From NCBI GenBank assembly GCA_017619655.1, contig JAFZRV010000001.1, positions 62,001-126,000 on the forward strand: a stretch of 64,000 bases of DNA, given 5' to 3'. Under the pieces are notes generated by a model. That model had not been told where the DNA came from. It saw only the letters and a list, made by a program, of their open reading frames with translations, and ran no database searches. Made by a program: the position numbers and the translations under genes. Of this stretch, positions 42,662-53,727 are shown in pieces. Positions within the stretch are counted from its first letter, which is position 1. Each line of letters opens with the position of its first letter. Source of the stretch: Bacteroidales bacterium (GTDB lineage Bacteria; Bacteroidota; Bacteroidia; Bacteroidales; UBA932).

Positions 42662-43768
42662 ATGAAGAATACCGTATTCACAGAAAAGCACATCGCGCTG
42701 GGTGCGAAGATGGCTCCGTTTGCCGGCTACAACATGCCGATCCAATACAAGGGTATCAACGAGGAACACGCTTGCGTGCGTGAGAAAGTGGGCGTGTTCG
42801 ACGTCTCCCACATGGGCGAAATCTGGGTGAAAGGCCCGAAGGCCCTCCCGTTCCTGCAGTATGTCTCCTCCAACGACGCATCGGTCCTCTTCCCGGGCAA
42901 GGCGCAGTACACCTGCTTCCCCAACGGCAAGGGCGGCATCGTCGACGACTTCATCGTCTACTGCTTCAGCACCGAGAAATACCTGCTGGCCGTCAACGCA
43001 GCCAACATCGAGAAAGACTGGAACCACCTCTGCGCCGTCGCGCCGAAGTTCGGCCTGACCGTCGGCAAGGACCTCGTCAACGCCTCCGACCAGACCTGCC
43101 AGCTCGCCATCCAGGGTCCCAAGGCCATGGAAGTCATGCAGAAACTCTGCAAGGAAGACGTGCTCTCCATGGAGTACTACACCTTCAAGCAGCTCGAAGT
43201 GGCCGGCATTCCCGACGCCATCCTTTCCACCACCGGCTACACCGGCAGCGGCGGATGCGAAGTCTATGTGCCCAATGAATACGGCGACAAGCTCTGGAAC
43301 GCGGTCTTCGCGGCCGGCGAGCCTTTCGGCATCCAGCCGATCGGCCTGGGCGCCCGCGACACCCTGCGCCTCGAGATGGGCTTCTGCCTCTACGGCAACG
43401 ACATCGACGACACCACCTCCCCGCTGGAGGCCGGCCTGGGCTGGATCACCAAATTCAACGACGTGAAGGGCGACTTCATCGACAAGCAGTACCTGCTCGA
43501 CCAGAAGGCGGCCGGCCTGACCCGCAAGCTCGTGGGCTTCGAGCTCGTGGACCGCGGCATCGCCCGTCACGAGATGCCCATCTGCGACGCCGAGGGCAAG
43601 CAGATCGGCCACGTGACCTCCGGCACCATGGGCCCGACGGTGAAGAAAGCGATTGGCATGGGTTATGTAGATGTTCCGTTCAACAAAGTCGGCTCTGAAA
43701 TCTACATCGAGATCCGTGGCAAACTGCTGAAGGCCGTTGTGGTGAAGATGCCGTTCTACCAGAAGTAA
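42662..43768 (+). CDS. gcvT: Glycine cleavage system aminomethyltransferase (T protein)
   Basis: 368 residues, the full GcvT length. It transfers the methylene group from the H-protein aminomethyl-lipoyl arm to tetrahydrofolate with release of ammonia. Typical segments are [17 protein letters not shown] at the N-terminus, [10 protein letters not shown], the folate-site Asp region in [31 protein letters not shown] and the C-terminal [19 protein letters not shown]. GcvH, GcvP and Lpd are not in the window. The next gene begins at the base after its stop. Confidence 0.95.
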   Translation: MKNTVFTEKHIALGAKMAPFAGYNMPIQYKGINEEHACVREKVGVFDVSHMGEIWVKGPKALPFLQYVSSNDASVLFPGKAQYTCFPNGKGGIVDDFIVYCFSTEKYLLAVNAANIEKDWNHLCAVAPKFGLTVGKDLVNASDQTCQLAIQGPKAMEVMQKLCKEDVLSMEYYTFKQLEVAGIPDAILSTTGYTGSGGCEVYVPNEYGDKLWNAVFAAGEPFGIQPIGLGARDTLRLEMGFCLYGNDIDDTTSPLEAGLGWITKFNDVKGDFIDKQYLLDQKAAGLTRKLVGFELVDRGIARHEMPICDAEGKQIGHVTSGTMGPTVKKAIGMGYVDVPFNKVGSEIYIEIRGKLLKAVVVKMPFYQK

Positions 43769-45085
43769 TTGAAGAAAAAACCGATCATACTGATCCTGCT
43801 GATATTCTGTGCGGCAAGCCTTGCCGCACAGAATTTTGCTGTTACGCCCGCGCTGCAGCGGCACGTGTCGTACCTCTGCGACGAGGAGCTGGAAGGCCGC
43901 AAGGCCGGTACGCCCGGCGAGCAGGCGGCCGCCCGGTACATCCACGCCGCGCTGGAGGAAGCCGGCGTGCTGATGCTCACCGACTCGCTGGGGCAGGATT
44001 TCACCATCACCCGGCCCGAGGGAGACATCCACTCCCGGAACATCGTGGGCATCGTGCAGGGCGCCGATCCGGCGCTTCGCGACGAGTATGTGGTGGTGGG
44101 CGCGCGCTACGACCATCTGGGCACGCATGTCCTGACCGTGGACGGCGAGCCCGTGGTCCAGCTCTTCCCCGGCGCGGACCGCAACGCTTCGGGCGTGGCG
44201 ACGCTCATCGAGCTGGCCCGCCTGGTGGCGGAATACCAGGGCCTTTTCCGCCGCTCGGTGATCTTCGTGGCCTTCGGGGCAGGCGAGGAGGGCATGGCGG
44301 GCGCCTGGTATTTCGTGAACCGGGCTTTCGAGCAGATCGGCAGCGTCAAGGCGATGGTCGACCTGGACTGCCTGGGCCGCGGCGGCCTCGACCATCCGCT
44401 GACCGTCTTCTCCCAGCTCCGCAAAACGGATTTCAACTACCTGCTCGACAAGACCGCCGAGCAGCCCGTGATCCGGCTGCCGGAGATCGCACACGGCGAA
44501 CTGCCCGCCTCCGACTATCTGCCTTTCTACGAGCGCAATATCCCTGTGTTCTGGTTCTCGACCGGCTATGCGCGCGAGCACCGTACCATCAAGGATACGC
44601 CGCGCCTGCTAGACTGGGCGTCGATGGAGACAGGCCTGAACTATCTCTACCATTTCCTGATGGTGGTGGCCGACGTCGACGAGGTTTCCTCGGTCGGCGC
44701 CGATCCCCAGAAACAAGCCGCCCGCGCCGAACGGGTCTACGCCGTCTCCGACTGTGACGTGCGTCCCCAGTTCTTCCATTCCAACGAGCGCCATTTCCTG
44801 AAGAGCTGGGTGTACAAGTACCTCAAATACCCGGAGCGTGCCATCGAGCGCAACCTGCAGGGCCAGGTCCTGGTGAGCTTCATCATCGAAAAGGACGGTT
44901 CCGTGACGAACGTCGAGGTGGAGCACGGCGTCGACGAACTGCTCGACAACGAGGCCGTCCGGGTGGTCGCCATTTCTCCGAAATGGATTCCCGGCCAGAT
45001 CAAGGGCAACAAGGTCCGCACGAGAATGGTCATTCCCGTGGAATTCCGCTTATCGTCAAAGTGGGACATAGGTTTGAAAAAATGA
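43769..45085 (+). CDS. M28-like peptidase (probably inactive) fused to TonB C-terminal domain
   Basis: 438 residues from a TTG start directly after the gcvT stop; this gives a signal peptide ending SLAAQ. Residues ~20-300 have the M28 aminopeptidase layout, but the first zinc His is Arg (VGARYDHLG where the family has GAHYD) and the bridging Asp is Arg (GADRNASG where the family has GADDNASG). The EE pair (GAGEEGMAG), the Asp in VDLDCLG and a late His (REHRTIKDT) remain. Residues ~350-438 form a TonB C-terminal domain ([26 protein letters not shown]). Both metal-site losses suggest a non-catalytic binding protein. Confidence 0.8.
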   Translation: MKKKPIILILLIFCAASLAAQNFAVTPALQRHVSYLCDEELEGRKAGTPGEQAAARYIHAALEEAGVLMLTDSLGQDFTITRPEGDIHSRNIVGIVQGADPALRDEYVVVGARYDHLGTHVLTVDGEPVVQLFPGADRNASGVATLIELARLVAEYQGLFRRSVIFVAFGAGEEGMAGAWYFVNRAFEQIGSVKAMVDLDCLGRGGLDHPLTVFSQLRKTDFNYLLDKTAEQPVIRLPEIAHGELPASDYLPFYERNIPVFWFSTGYAREHRTIKDTPRLLDWASMETGLNYLYHFLMVVADVDEVSSVGADPQKQAARAERVYAVSDCDVRPQFFHSNERHFLKSWVYKYLKYPERAIERNLQGQVLVSFIIEKDGSVTNVEVEHGVDELLDNEAVRVVAISPKWIPGQIKGNKVRTRMVIPVEFRLSSKWDIGLKK

Positions 45086-45086
45086 C

Positions 45087-45094
45087 TATCTTTG
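45087..45094 (+). promoter_or_regulatory. -7 element for leuS
   Basis: TATCTTTG followed by CGC, 32 bases before the leuS ATG and immediately after the preceding stop, so leuS likely has its own promoter. Confidence 0.6.
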
Positions 45095-45125
45095 CGCAAA
45101 TTTCATATTTCGCGCAAATTTATTC

Positions 45126-47836
<2,711 letters not shown>

Positions 47837-47837
<1 letters not shown>

Positions 47838-48733
47838 TGGAAAAGAACAAGGTCCTGGCGACAATCAAGTCCTACGCCATCATCACCCTCGGGCTCGTCT
47901 TCTACGTGCTGGCATGGGTCGTCTTCATCATTCCCCATCAGCTGGTCGGCGGCGGCGTGACCGGTATCTCGGCCGTAATCCAGTACTGCACCGGCTTCAA
48001 CGTGAGCTACTCCTTCTTCATCATCAACGGCATCCTGCTGTTGATCGCCCTGAAGGTGCTGGGCCCGTCGTTCGGCGTCAAGACCATCTATGCCATGGTC
48101 GTCACGACCCTGCTGCTGCGCTTCATGCCCTTCGTCATCCCGGAGGAGTTCATCCGCATCATCGCCTTGGAGAACGGCAAGCTGCTCAGCGTGATCTGCG
48201 GCGGTACGCTCTCCGCCCTGGGCATCTCGTTCACCTTCTCGCAAGGCGGCAGTTCCGGCGGTACCGATATCATCGCCCTGATGATTACAAAATACCGGGC
48301 CATCTCGCCCGGCAGGATCCTGCTCATCCTCGACGTGTTCATCATCGGTTCTTCCCTGATTGTCCCGACGGAAGGCAGCTGGGGCGTGCGGGTGGCCAAC
48401 CTGATGTACGGTTACATCATGGCGGGTGTGTTCAGCGTGGCGCTCGACCTGTTCATTTCCGGCTCCAAGCAGTCTGTACAAATCTTTATTTTCTCGAAAA
48501 ATTATGAAAAGATTGCAGACCGCATTACAGGCGACGTACATCGTGGCGTGACCGCGCTGGAAGGGAAAGGCTGGTACACGAAGACGGAATCCACCGTCCT
48601 GATGGTGGTGGCCCGCAAGCCGGAACTGAAGCTTCTGCTGAGCGTCATCAAGGAGGAAGATCCGCAGGCCTTCATCTCCGTGGGCAGTGTCAGCGGCGTC
48701 TACGGTTACGGATTCGACGCCATCAAGAAATAA
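47837..48733 (+). CDS. YitT-family membrane protein (DUF161 + DUF2179)
   Basis: 298 residues. Five or six membrane segments fill the first ~210 residues (YAIITLGLVFYVLAWVVFI, GITFNVSYSFFIINGILLL-like). The GGG/GGSSGGTDI motif of YitT proteins is present (SQGGSSGGTDIIALM). A cytoplasmic DUF2179 domain follows (about 215-290): SVQIFIFSKNYEKIADRI, RGVTALEGKGWYTK, VVARKPELKLLLSVI. YitT proteins are widespread transporters of unknown substrate; a nucleotide-binding regulatory role for DUF2179 has been suggested. Coupled to leuS by a one-base overlap. Confidence 0.88.
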
Positions 48734-48821
48734 ATCCGATTTTTCCAGTACAGGCCGGTTACATGCCGGTTAAGCCAAACTGGCCGTAAAATTCGTAGTT
48801 TCGTATAAAACATACGGAACC

Positions 48822-49379
48822 ATGAACCTTTATCTCCTTCTGATCGCCTACCTGCCTCTGCTCGCCGGGCTGATAGCCGTGATTGTCTACCTGCGCCGCC
48901 GCCATCTCGCGCATCTGGCCGAGCGCACGAAAGCCCCCAAAGAGTATCCCCTGCAGGACAGGGCCATTCCCCATGCCGACCGCCTGCTGGAAGATCCGGG
49001 CCCGAGCCTGAAAGACTCCGACATGGAAGAGCTGAAAGAGCGGCTCTGCAACGTGCTGGAACGCGAGAAACTCTACCTGAACCCCGACATCCGCGTGGGC
49101 GACCTGGCCGAGCGCCTCTACACCAACAAAAGCTACCTGGCACAGACCATCAAGTTGAAGATGGGCAAGAACTTCTGCCAGCTGGTGCACTATTACCGTG
49201 TCCGCGAGGCCATGCGCCTGTATGCGCAGAACACCGAACTGACCATCACCCAGCTCTGCCGGCGCGTGGGCTTCAACTCCATGACGACCTTCAACACGGC
49301 TTTCGGGCGCAACACAGGCTTTACACCGGCCGAATGGTGTAAGGAGTTTCGCAAAAGAAATGAGGCGAAAGCGCTTTGA
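48822..49379 (+). CDS. Membrane-anchored AraC-family regulator
   Basis: 185 residues. One N-terminal membrane helix (residues ~4-25), then an acidic linker and a C-terminal AraC/HTH_18 domain: IRVGDLAERLYTNKSYLAQTIKLKMGKNFCQLVHYYRV for the first HTH and LTITQLCRRVGFNSMTTFNTAFGRNTGFTPAEW for the second. There is no ligand-binding domain. Membrane-anchored HTH_18 proteins of this size are common in Bacteroidetes. It overlaps the next regulator gene by 20 bases. Confidence 0.8.
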   Translation: MNLYLLLIAYLPLLAGLIAVIVYLRRRHLAHLAERTKAPKEYPLQDRAIPHADRLLEDPGPSLKDSDMEELKERLCNVLEREKLYLNPDIRVGDLAERLYTNKSYLAQTIKLKMGKNFCQLVHYYRVREAMRLYAQNTELTITQLCRRVGFNSMTTFNTAFGRNTGFTPAEWCKEFRKRNEAKAL

Positions 49380-49725
49380 TGCAAATGGGACCTACGACAA
49401 GATGGTGCGGCTGATGCTGGAGCGGCAACTGTATCTGCGCCGCGACCTGGCCCGCGACGACCTGGCGCGGGAAGTGCTGACCAACCGTACCTACATCACG
49501 CGCGCGCTGAAAGGGCGCGGGCTCAGCTTCCCGCAGTTCGTCAATTCGTTCCGGGCGGCCCATGCCATCAGCCTGATGGCGGAGGGGCGCTATCCCGACG
49601 CTTCCCCCGAGGAGATCGCGGTCATGAGCGGCTTTTCGAGCGCCGACACCATGAACCGCTACATCAAAAAGAGCGCAGGCTTGACGGCCTGCGCGCTCAG
49701 GGAACGGATGGCGGGCGATCGTTAG
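49360..49725 (+). CDS. Second AraC-family regulator, soluble
   Basis: 121 residues from ATG 49360, overlapping the upstream AraC gene by 20 bases. It is only an HTH_18 domain: LARDDLAREVLTNRTYITRALKGRGLSFPQFVNSF, then ASPEEIAVMSGFSSADTMNRYIKKSAGL. Lacking a membrane helix, it may be a soluble partner of the first protein or a product of an earlier duplication. Its last ~17 codons lie in one copy of the 51-base direct repeat, which also forms a minus-strand terminator hairpin. Its 3' end overlaps the kinase gene stop by 4 bases. Confidence 0.75.
   Translation: MRRKRFDANGTYDKMVRLMLERQLYLRRDLARDDLAREVLTNRTYITRALKGRGLSFPQFVNSFRAAHAISLMAEGRYPDASPEEIAVMSGFSSADTMNRYIKKSAGLTACALRERMAGDR
49666..49694 (-). 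terminator. Terminator for the lipid kinase gene (inside AraC coding sequence)
   Basis: On minus: GCGCAGGC-CGTCAA-GCCTGCGC followed by TC and a run of five T. It lies about 28 bases past the kinase stop and within the 3' end of the convergent AraC gene. Confidence 0.65.
49667..49717. repeat. 51-base direct repeat, left copy
   Basis: Matches 52213-52263 at 49 of 51 positions. The pair flanks the kinase/phosphoethanolamine-transferase cassette (49718-52212) and each copy contains the terminator hairpin next to a minus-strand stop codon. Confidence 0.85.
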
Positions 49726-50615
49726 ATGGTGCGCTGACGGGCCGGCACCATGACTTGTAAGGCTGCTTGTCTAGCTGCGAAATGGATATCCTTCCCCATC
49801 ATAAACGGATCACCGTCGAAATGGGCCGGTCCTTCCTCCTGTCGATGGATTGTGATTTCTTTTCCCCGGGACATCTGGACCCGTCGGCTCGTATGAATAC
49901 GTCCGCTCAGCAGTTTTGCCGCTAAAACCGGGATCTCGATCGTCTTGAACGGCGATACGATGCACACATCCAGCAGTCCGTCCTGTACGGAAGCGAGCGA
50001 GGTGATGCGCGCTTGGTTTCCCCATTGGTTCGCATTGCCTACCGTAATGAGTACGGCTTTTACGGATAGCTTTTCCTGATCGATCTCGACGACATACTCC
50101 TGGGCTTTGTAATGCCGCCAGATCTTCCAGGCCAGGGAAATGTAAGACCATAGCCCCCGTCTGCCGGCATTGGCGAATTCCCAGGCCACATCGGCGTCCA
50201 AACCGACGCCCGCCGTGCAGAAGAACGCCTGCTGCCCGTTTATCGTACCGCAGTCCATAGGCTCGGATCTTCCCTCCTGTATAACCTGGAGGGCGTATTT
50301 CGGGTTCCGGCTGATCCCCAGATGCAGGGCCAGGCCATCCCCGCTTCCGCAGGGTAGGATTCCCAGTGATTTCCGGCTGCCCAGCATGCCTTGCGCCACT
50401 TCGTGGACGGTTCCGTCTCCGCCCACTGCGACGACAACGTCCGCATCGGATTCCCGGGCCAGCCGGGTGGCATCTCCTTGCGCACGTGTCTGGCAGATTT
50501 CCACGTCAAACACGCCTTCGGCAGCAACGGCATGAATGAGCTGGAAGATATCCTTTTTAGACCGGGTTCCAGCTATCGGATTGACGATGAAAAGGATTTT
50601 GCGCAACTTACTCAA
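49722..50615 (-). CDS. Diacylglycerol/sphingosine kinase family lipid kinase (YegS/DagK-like)
   Basis: About 297 residues from a TTG at 50615 (SKLRKILFIVNPIAGTRSKK); in-frame ATGs at 50651, 50666 and 50675 are possible but lie deeper in the upstream gene. The DAGK catalytic domain shows VNPIAGTRS, VVAVGGDGTVHEVAQG and ILPCGSGDGLALHL. YegS/LCB5-type enzymes phosphorylate lipids such as diacylglycerol or sphingoid bases; Bacteroidales make sphingolipids, so either substrate is possible. It overlaps the transferase gene end by 8 bases. Base composition looks AT-richer than the neighbours. Confidence 0.82.
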   Translation of the reverse strand: MSKLRKILFIVNPIAGTRSKKDIFQLIHAVAAEGVFDVEICQTRAQGDATRLARESDADVVVAVGGDGTVHEVAQGMLGSRKSLGILPCGSGDGLALHLGISRNPKYALQVIQEGRSEPMDCGTINGQQAFFCTAGVGLDADVAWEFANAGRRGLWSYISLAWKIWRHYKAQEYVVEIDQEKLSVKAVLITVGNANQWGNQARITSLASVQDGLLDVCIVSPFKTIEIPVLAAKLLSGRIHTSRRVQMSRGKEITIHRQEEGPAHFDGDPFMMGKDIHFAARQAALQVMVPARQRTI

Positions 50616-52206
50616 ACAATAAAGACCGTTCTTTCGCCAGCGACGGGTCATCGGTGAAAGAGGCATTCGCCACATCCATGATCGTGTAGAGAATGTCTTC
50701 GGTATTATAAGACTTGTCTACGGCTTTTAGCAGACTGTTATTCTTATCCGGAAAATGCTGGCGGTAAGACTCCGTCGTATAAACCAGGAATGGAATCCGA
50801 AGTCCTGCTTCAACGGATTGCGGAATCGTGGGCCTGGCGTGTCCGACATATGCGGGATCGCTTTCGAAAATATCCAATGCATGATCGGGGAAAAAGAAGA
50901 CAATCGCCTCTTTGTCCGCAAAGGATTGCATCAACTCCGATACAACCCAATCCCCATACAGGACGGCGTTGTCGTAATTTGCCACAACCTGCCTCTGGTT
51001 GCGCGGAAGGTCCATGTAATTCTGCGCGTCAAATCTTTTGAACGTTTCCGGATATCGGCTCGAGAATTCTTCATGCTGCCCCATCAGATGAATCACAAGG
51101 AAGACCTTGTCTTCCTGGCAGTTCTCAACGAAATCACGTACGGGTGGAATGACTTCCTCGTCAAATACGGATTTATGCACGTCAGTTCCTATCCAGACCA
51201 GACTGTCAGATAATTCTGCAATGCGGGTAACGGGATTATCATAAAAGCCGGAAGGGCTCTGGTTGGATATCCACACGGACTTGTACCCCATGGCTGTGGT
51301 AATATCTTCCAAAAAGACAGACTCATACCATCGGTCCATGTCTGCATCCATACCGGAAACAGATGACATGATTCGGGGGAAGGCTTCGCCGGTGTTATAA
51401 AAAGCTGCGGAAATGTTGTTGTAGGTATAAGCCAGCGAATCGCTTGCCATCCGGGACAGGAAGGGCGTCGTATTCTTGTCGTAACCATACAGCGCGCAAT
51501 GACTGCGGGAGAGAGATTCTCCGATGATTAAAACGATCATCTGCGGGCTGTCCCCGTTGACTTGTATCGATGGCGTGCTTCTAAAGGGAGTTAAATCTTT
51601 CGGTGGGTTATACGTGGCAAACCCATAAAACGCATGAAGAAAAACAGACTCCCAGTTCTTTGAATGCCGGATACCGGTCAGCGCGATGGACGAAAGCAGG
51701 ACGACGGAAAGGCACCAGGCAAGCCAGTCTGCACGTTTCGTGCATTTCTTGTCCACCACCCAGTCGATCAGGAAAAGAAGGGCTATGCAAACAAGAATGA
51801 AAGCGATGATGTCCGGTTTTATATACATGGACATGAACTCCGTCCCTTCGCTCATATTGGTCGCCCGGGTGATGGCAATGATATCTTTCGTAATGCCGGT
51901 GTGCATGATATATTGCGCGAAAGAGTCCGCTATCAGGTTGACAATGCCTAACGTAATGAATACAACCTGGTAAACCTTCTTTGCGCGGTCGCCCAAAAAG
52001 CCGCAGATGCAAACGATAACATAGGCATACACAAAACCATGTGCTCCCATATAGACCCCGAATTGCGGATTCCCGTGGATAGACCAGAAGAAAATGTCCG
52101 CGGCAGAAATCAGAAGCCACATCTTCAAGAAGAAAGACAGGTTCTCCTTGAAGGGCTTCTGGAGGAAAGCAATGACTCTTTTGGCGAATTCCATATCAAA
52201 GTGCAT
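50608..52206 (-). CDS. Phosphoethanolamine transferase-like membrane sulfatase-fold protein
   Basis: 532 residues (ATG 52206; ATG 52194 also possible). Five membrane helices in the first ~190 residues are followed by a periplasmic sulfatase-fold domain of the EptA/CptA type: LIIGESLSRSHCALYGYDKNTTP with a metal Glu, the nucleophile-region Thr in YNTGEAFPRIMSS, VIHLMGQHEEFSSRYP and FFPDHALDIFE with Asp-His ligands. Such enzymes add phosphoethanolamine to lipid A or core sugars and affect polymyxin susceptibility; here the substrate is unknown. It is AT-richer than its neighbours and shares a cassette with the lipid kinase. Confidence 0.85.
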   Translation of the reverse strand: MHFDMEFAKRVIAFLQKPFKENLSFFLKMWLLISAADIFFWSIHGNPQFGVYMGAHGFVYAYVIVCICGFLGDRAKKVYQVVFITLGIVNLIADSFAQYIMHTGITKDIIAITRATNMSEGTEFMSMYIKPDIIAFILVCIALLFLIDWVVDKKCTKRADWLAWCLSVVLLSSIALTGIRHSKNWESVFLHAFYGFATYNPPKDLTPFRSTPSIQVNGDSPQMIVLIIGESLSRSHCALYGYDKNTTPFLSRMASDSLAYTYNNISAAFYNTGEAFPRIMSSVSGMDADMDRWYESVFLEDITTAMGYKSVWISNQSPSGFYDNPVTRIAELSDSLVWIGTDVHKSVFDEEVIPPVRDFVENCQEDKVFLVIHLMGQHEEFSSRYPETFKRFDAQNYMDLPRNQRQVVANYDNAVLYGDWVVSELMQSFADKEAIVFFFPDHALDIFESDPAYVGHARPTIPQSVEAGLRIPFLVYTTESYRQHFPDKNNSLLKAVDKSYNTEDILYTIMDVANASFTDDPSLAKERSLLFE

Positions 52207-52210
52207 ACTT

Positions 52211-52243
52211 TTAAAAGAGCGCAGGCTTGACGGCCTGCGCTCT
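52211..52243 (-). terminator. Terminator of aspA
   Basis: On minus: AGAGCGCAGGC-CGTCAA-GCCTGCGCTCT, an 11-bp stem with a 6-base loop followed by TTTTAA, about 22 bases past the aspA stop. Confidence 0.75.
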
Positions 52244-52263
52244 CAGGAAACGGATGGCGGGCG
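52213..52263. repeat. 51-base direct repeat, right copy
   Basis: Partner of 49667-49717 (two mismatches). It begins 6 bases past the phosphoethanolamine-transferase start and ends 1 base before the aspA stop codon, and it encodes no gene here. Confidence 0.85.
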
Positions 52264-52264
52264 G

Positions 52265-53695
52265 TTAAAGCTCCACCTTCGTCGGTTTGACCATGTTCTT
52301 CGGATCGAGGATCTTGTCGAGCTGCTGCTTGGTCAGGTACTTCTTGTCGAGGACGAGCTTGTAGACGCTGCCGCCGGTGACGAGGGCTTCCTTGGCCACC
52401 TCGGTGCACTTGGCATAGCCGATGTACGGCTTGAGGGCGGTCACGATGCCGATGCTGTTCTCGGCGAGTTCCTTGCAGTGCTTCTTGTTGGCGGTGATGC
52501 CGTCGACGCACTCGATGCGGAGGGTGTTGAGGGCGTTGGTCATCCAGGTCATGGATTCGACCATCGATTCGACGAGCACGGGCTCCATGACGTTGAGCTC
52601 GAGCTGGGCGGCTTCGGAGGCCATAGTGATGCAGGTGTCGTTGCCGATCACCTTGAAGCAGACCTGGTTGGTCACCTCGGGGATCACGGGGTTCACCTTG
52701 CCCGGCATGATGGAGCTGCCCGGCTGCTTCGGCGGAAGGTTGATTTCGGCGAGGCCGGTGCGGGGACCGGAAGCCAGCAGACGGAGGTCGTTGCAGATCT
52801 TCGAGATGCGGATGGCGATGTTCTTCAGCTCAGCGTGGTAGCAGACCATGCAGGAAGTGTCGTTGGTGGCTTCCACGAGGTCCTTGGCGAGCGTGATCTT
52901 CCAGCCGGAGATCTTCTTGATGTGCTTGGTGCAGGCTTCGGCGTAGCCCGGCTCGGCGGTGATGCCGGTACCGATGGCGGTGGCGCCCATGTTGATCACG
53001 AGGAATTCCTGGGCGGCTGCGTCGAGGCGTTTCATTTCGGTCTCGACGGCGGTGGCGAAGGCGCCGAAGGTCTGGCCGAGGGTCATCGGCACGGCGTCCT
53101 GCAGCTGGGTGCGGCCCATCTTGATGATGGAGGCGAAGCTGCGCTGTTTGGCGCGGAATGCCTTGGCGAGGGCTTTCATCGAGGCCATCAGGTCCTGGTG
53201 GATCATGTAGAGGCCCAGGTGCATGGCCGTCGGATAAGCGTCGTTGGTCGACTGGGCCATGTTGATGTGGTCGTTCGGGTGGATCACCTTATAATCGCCG
53301 TGTTTCTTGCCCAGGATCTCGAGGGCGCGGTTGGCGATCACTTCGTTGGCGTTCATGTTGGCCGAGGTGCCGGCGCCGCCCTGGATCATGTCGATCGGGA
53401 AGTGCTCGGTGTGCTTGCCTTCCATGAGTTCCTTGCAGGCAGCCACGACGGCGTCGGTGATCTCGTCGGAGACCAGGCCGAGCTCATGGTTGGCGAGGAT
53501 GGCACCCATCTTCACGATACCGAAAGCCTTGACGAATTCCGGATGGTCGCCGAGGAGGTTGCGGCTGATGTCGAAGTTCTCGATGCAGCGAAGGGTCTGT
53601 ACGCCGAAGAGGGCCTCGGCCGGAACTTCCTTGTCGCCCAGCAAGTCGTGCTCAGAACGGGTCTTGCCAGAAGTTTTGAATTTGTATTCGATCAT
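52265..53695 (-). CDS. aspA: Aspartate ammonia-lyase
   Basis: 476 residues, normal length. It converts aspartate to fumarate and ammonia, which together with the class I fumarase at 19153 can feed fumarate respiration. The fumarase/aspartase signature GSSIMPGKVNPV is present, with the SS-loop serine, plus HPNDHINMAQSTNDAYPT and GTGITAEPGYAEAC. Aspartase (rather than class II fumarase) is favoured by the overall length and the N-terminal SEHDLLGDKEVPAEALFGVQT. Confidence 0.93.
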   Translation of the reverse strand: MIEYKFKTSGKTRSEHDLLGDKEVPAEALFGVQTLRCIENFDISRNLLGDHPEFVKAFGIVKMGAILANHELGLVSDEITDAVVAACKELMEGKHTEHFPIDMIQGGAGTSANMNANEVIANRALEILGKKHGDYKVIHPNDHINMAQSTNDAYPTAMHLGLYMIHQDLMASMKALAKAFRAKQRSFASIIKMGRTQLQDAVPMTLGQTFGAFATAVETEMKRLDAAAQEFLVINMGATAIGTGITAEPGYAEACTKHIKKISGWKITLAKDLVEATNDTSCMVCYHAELKNIAIRISKICNDLRLLASGPRTGLAEINLPPKQPGSSIMPGKVNPVIPEVTNQVCFKVIGNDTCITMASEAAQLELNVMEPVLVESMVESMTWMTNALNTLRIECVDGITANKKHCKELAENSIGIVTALKPYIGYAKCTEVAKEALVTGGSVYKLVLDKKYLTKQQLDKILDPKNMVKPTKVEL

Positions 53696-53727
53696 GTGAT
53701 AAAATATTTTATGGAGTTAATGAATGA

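Noticed and set aside
45073-45076. TTTG as a -33 element for leuS
   Set aside because: Only 10 bases separate it from the -7 element; Bacteroidetes spacing is about 19-21.
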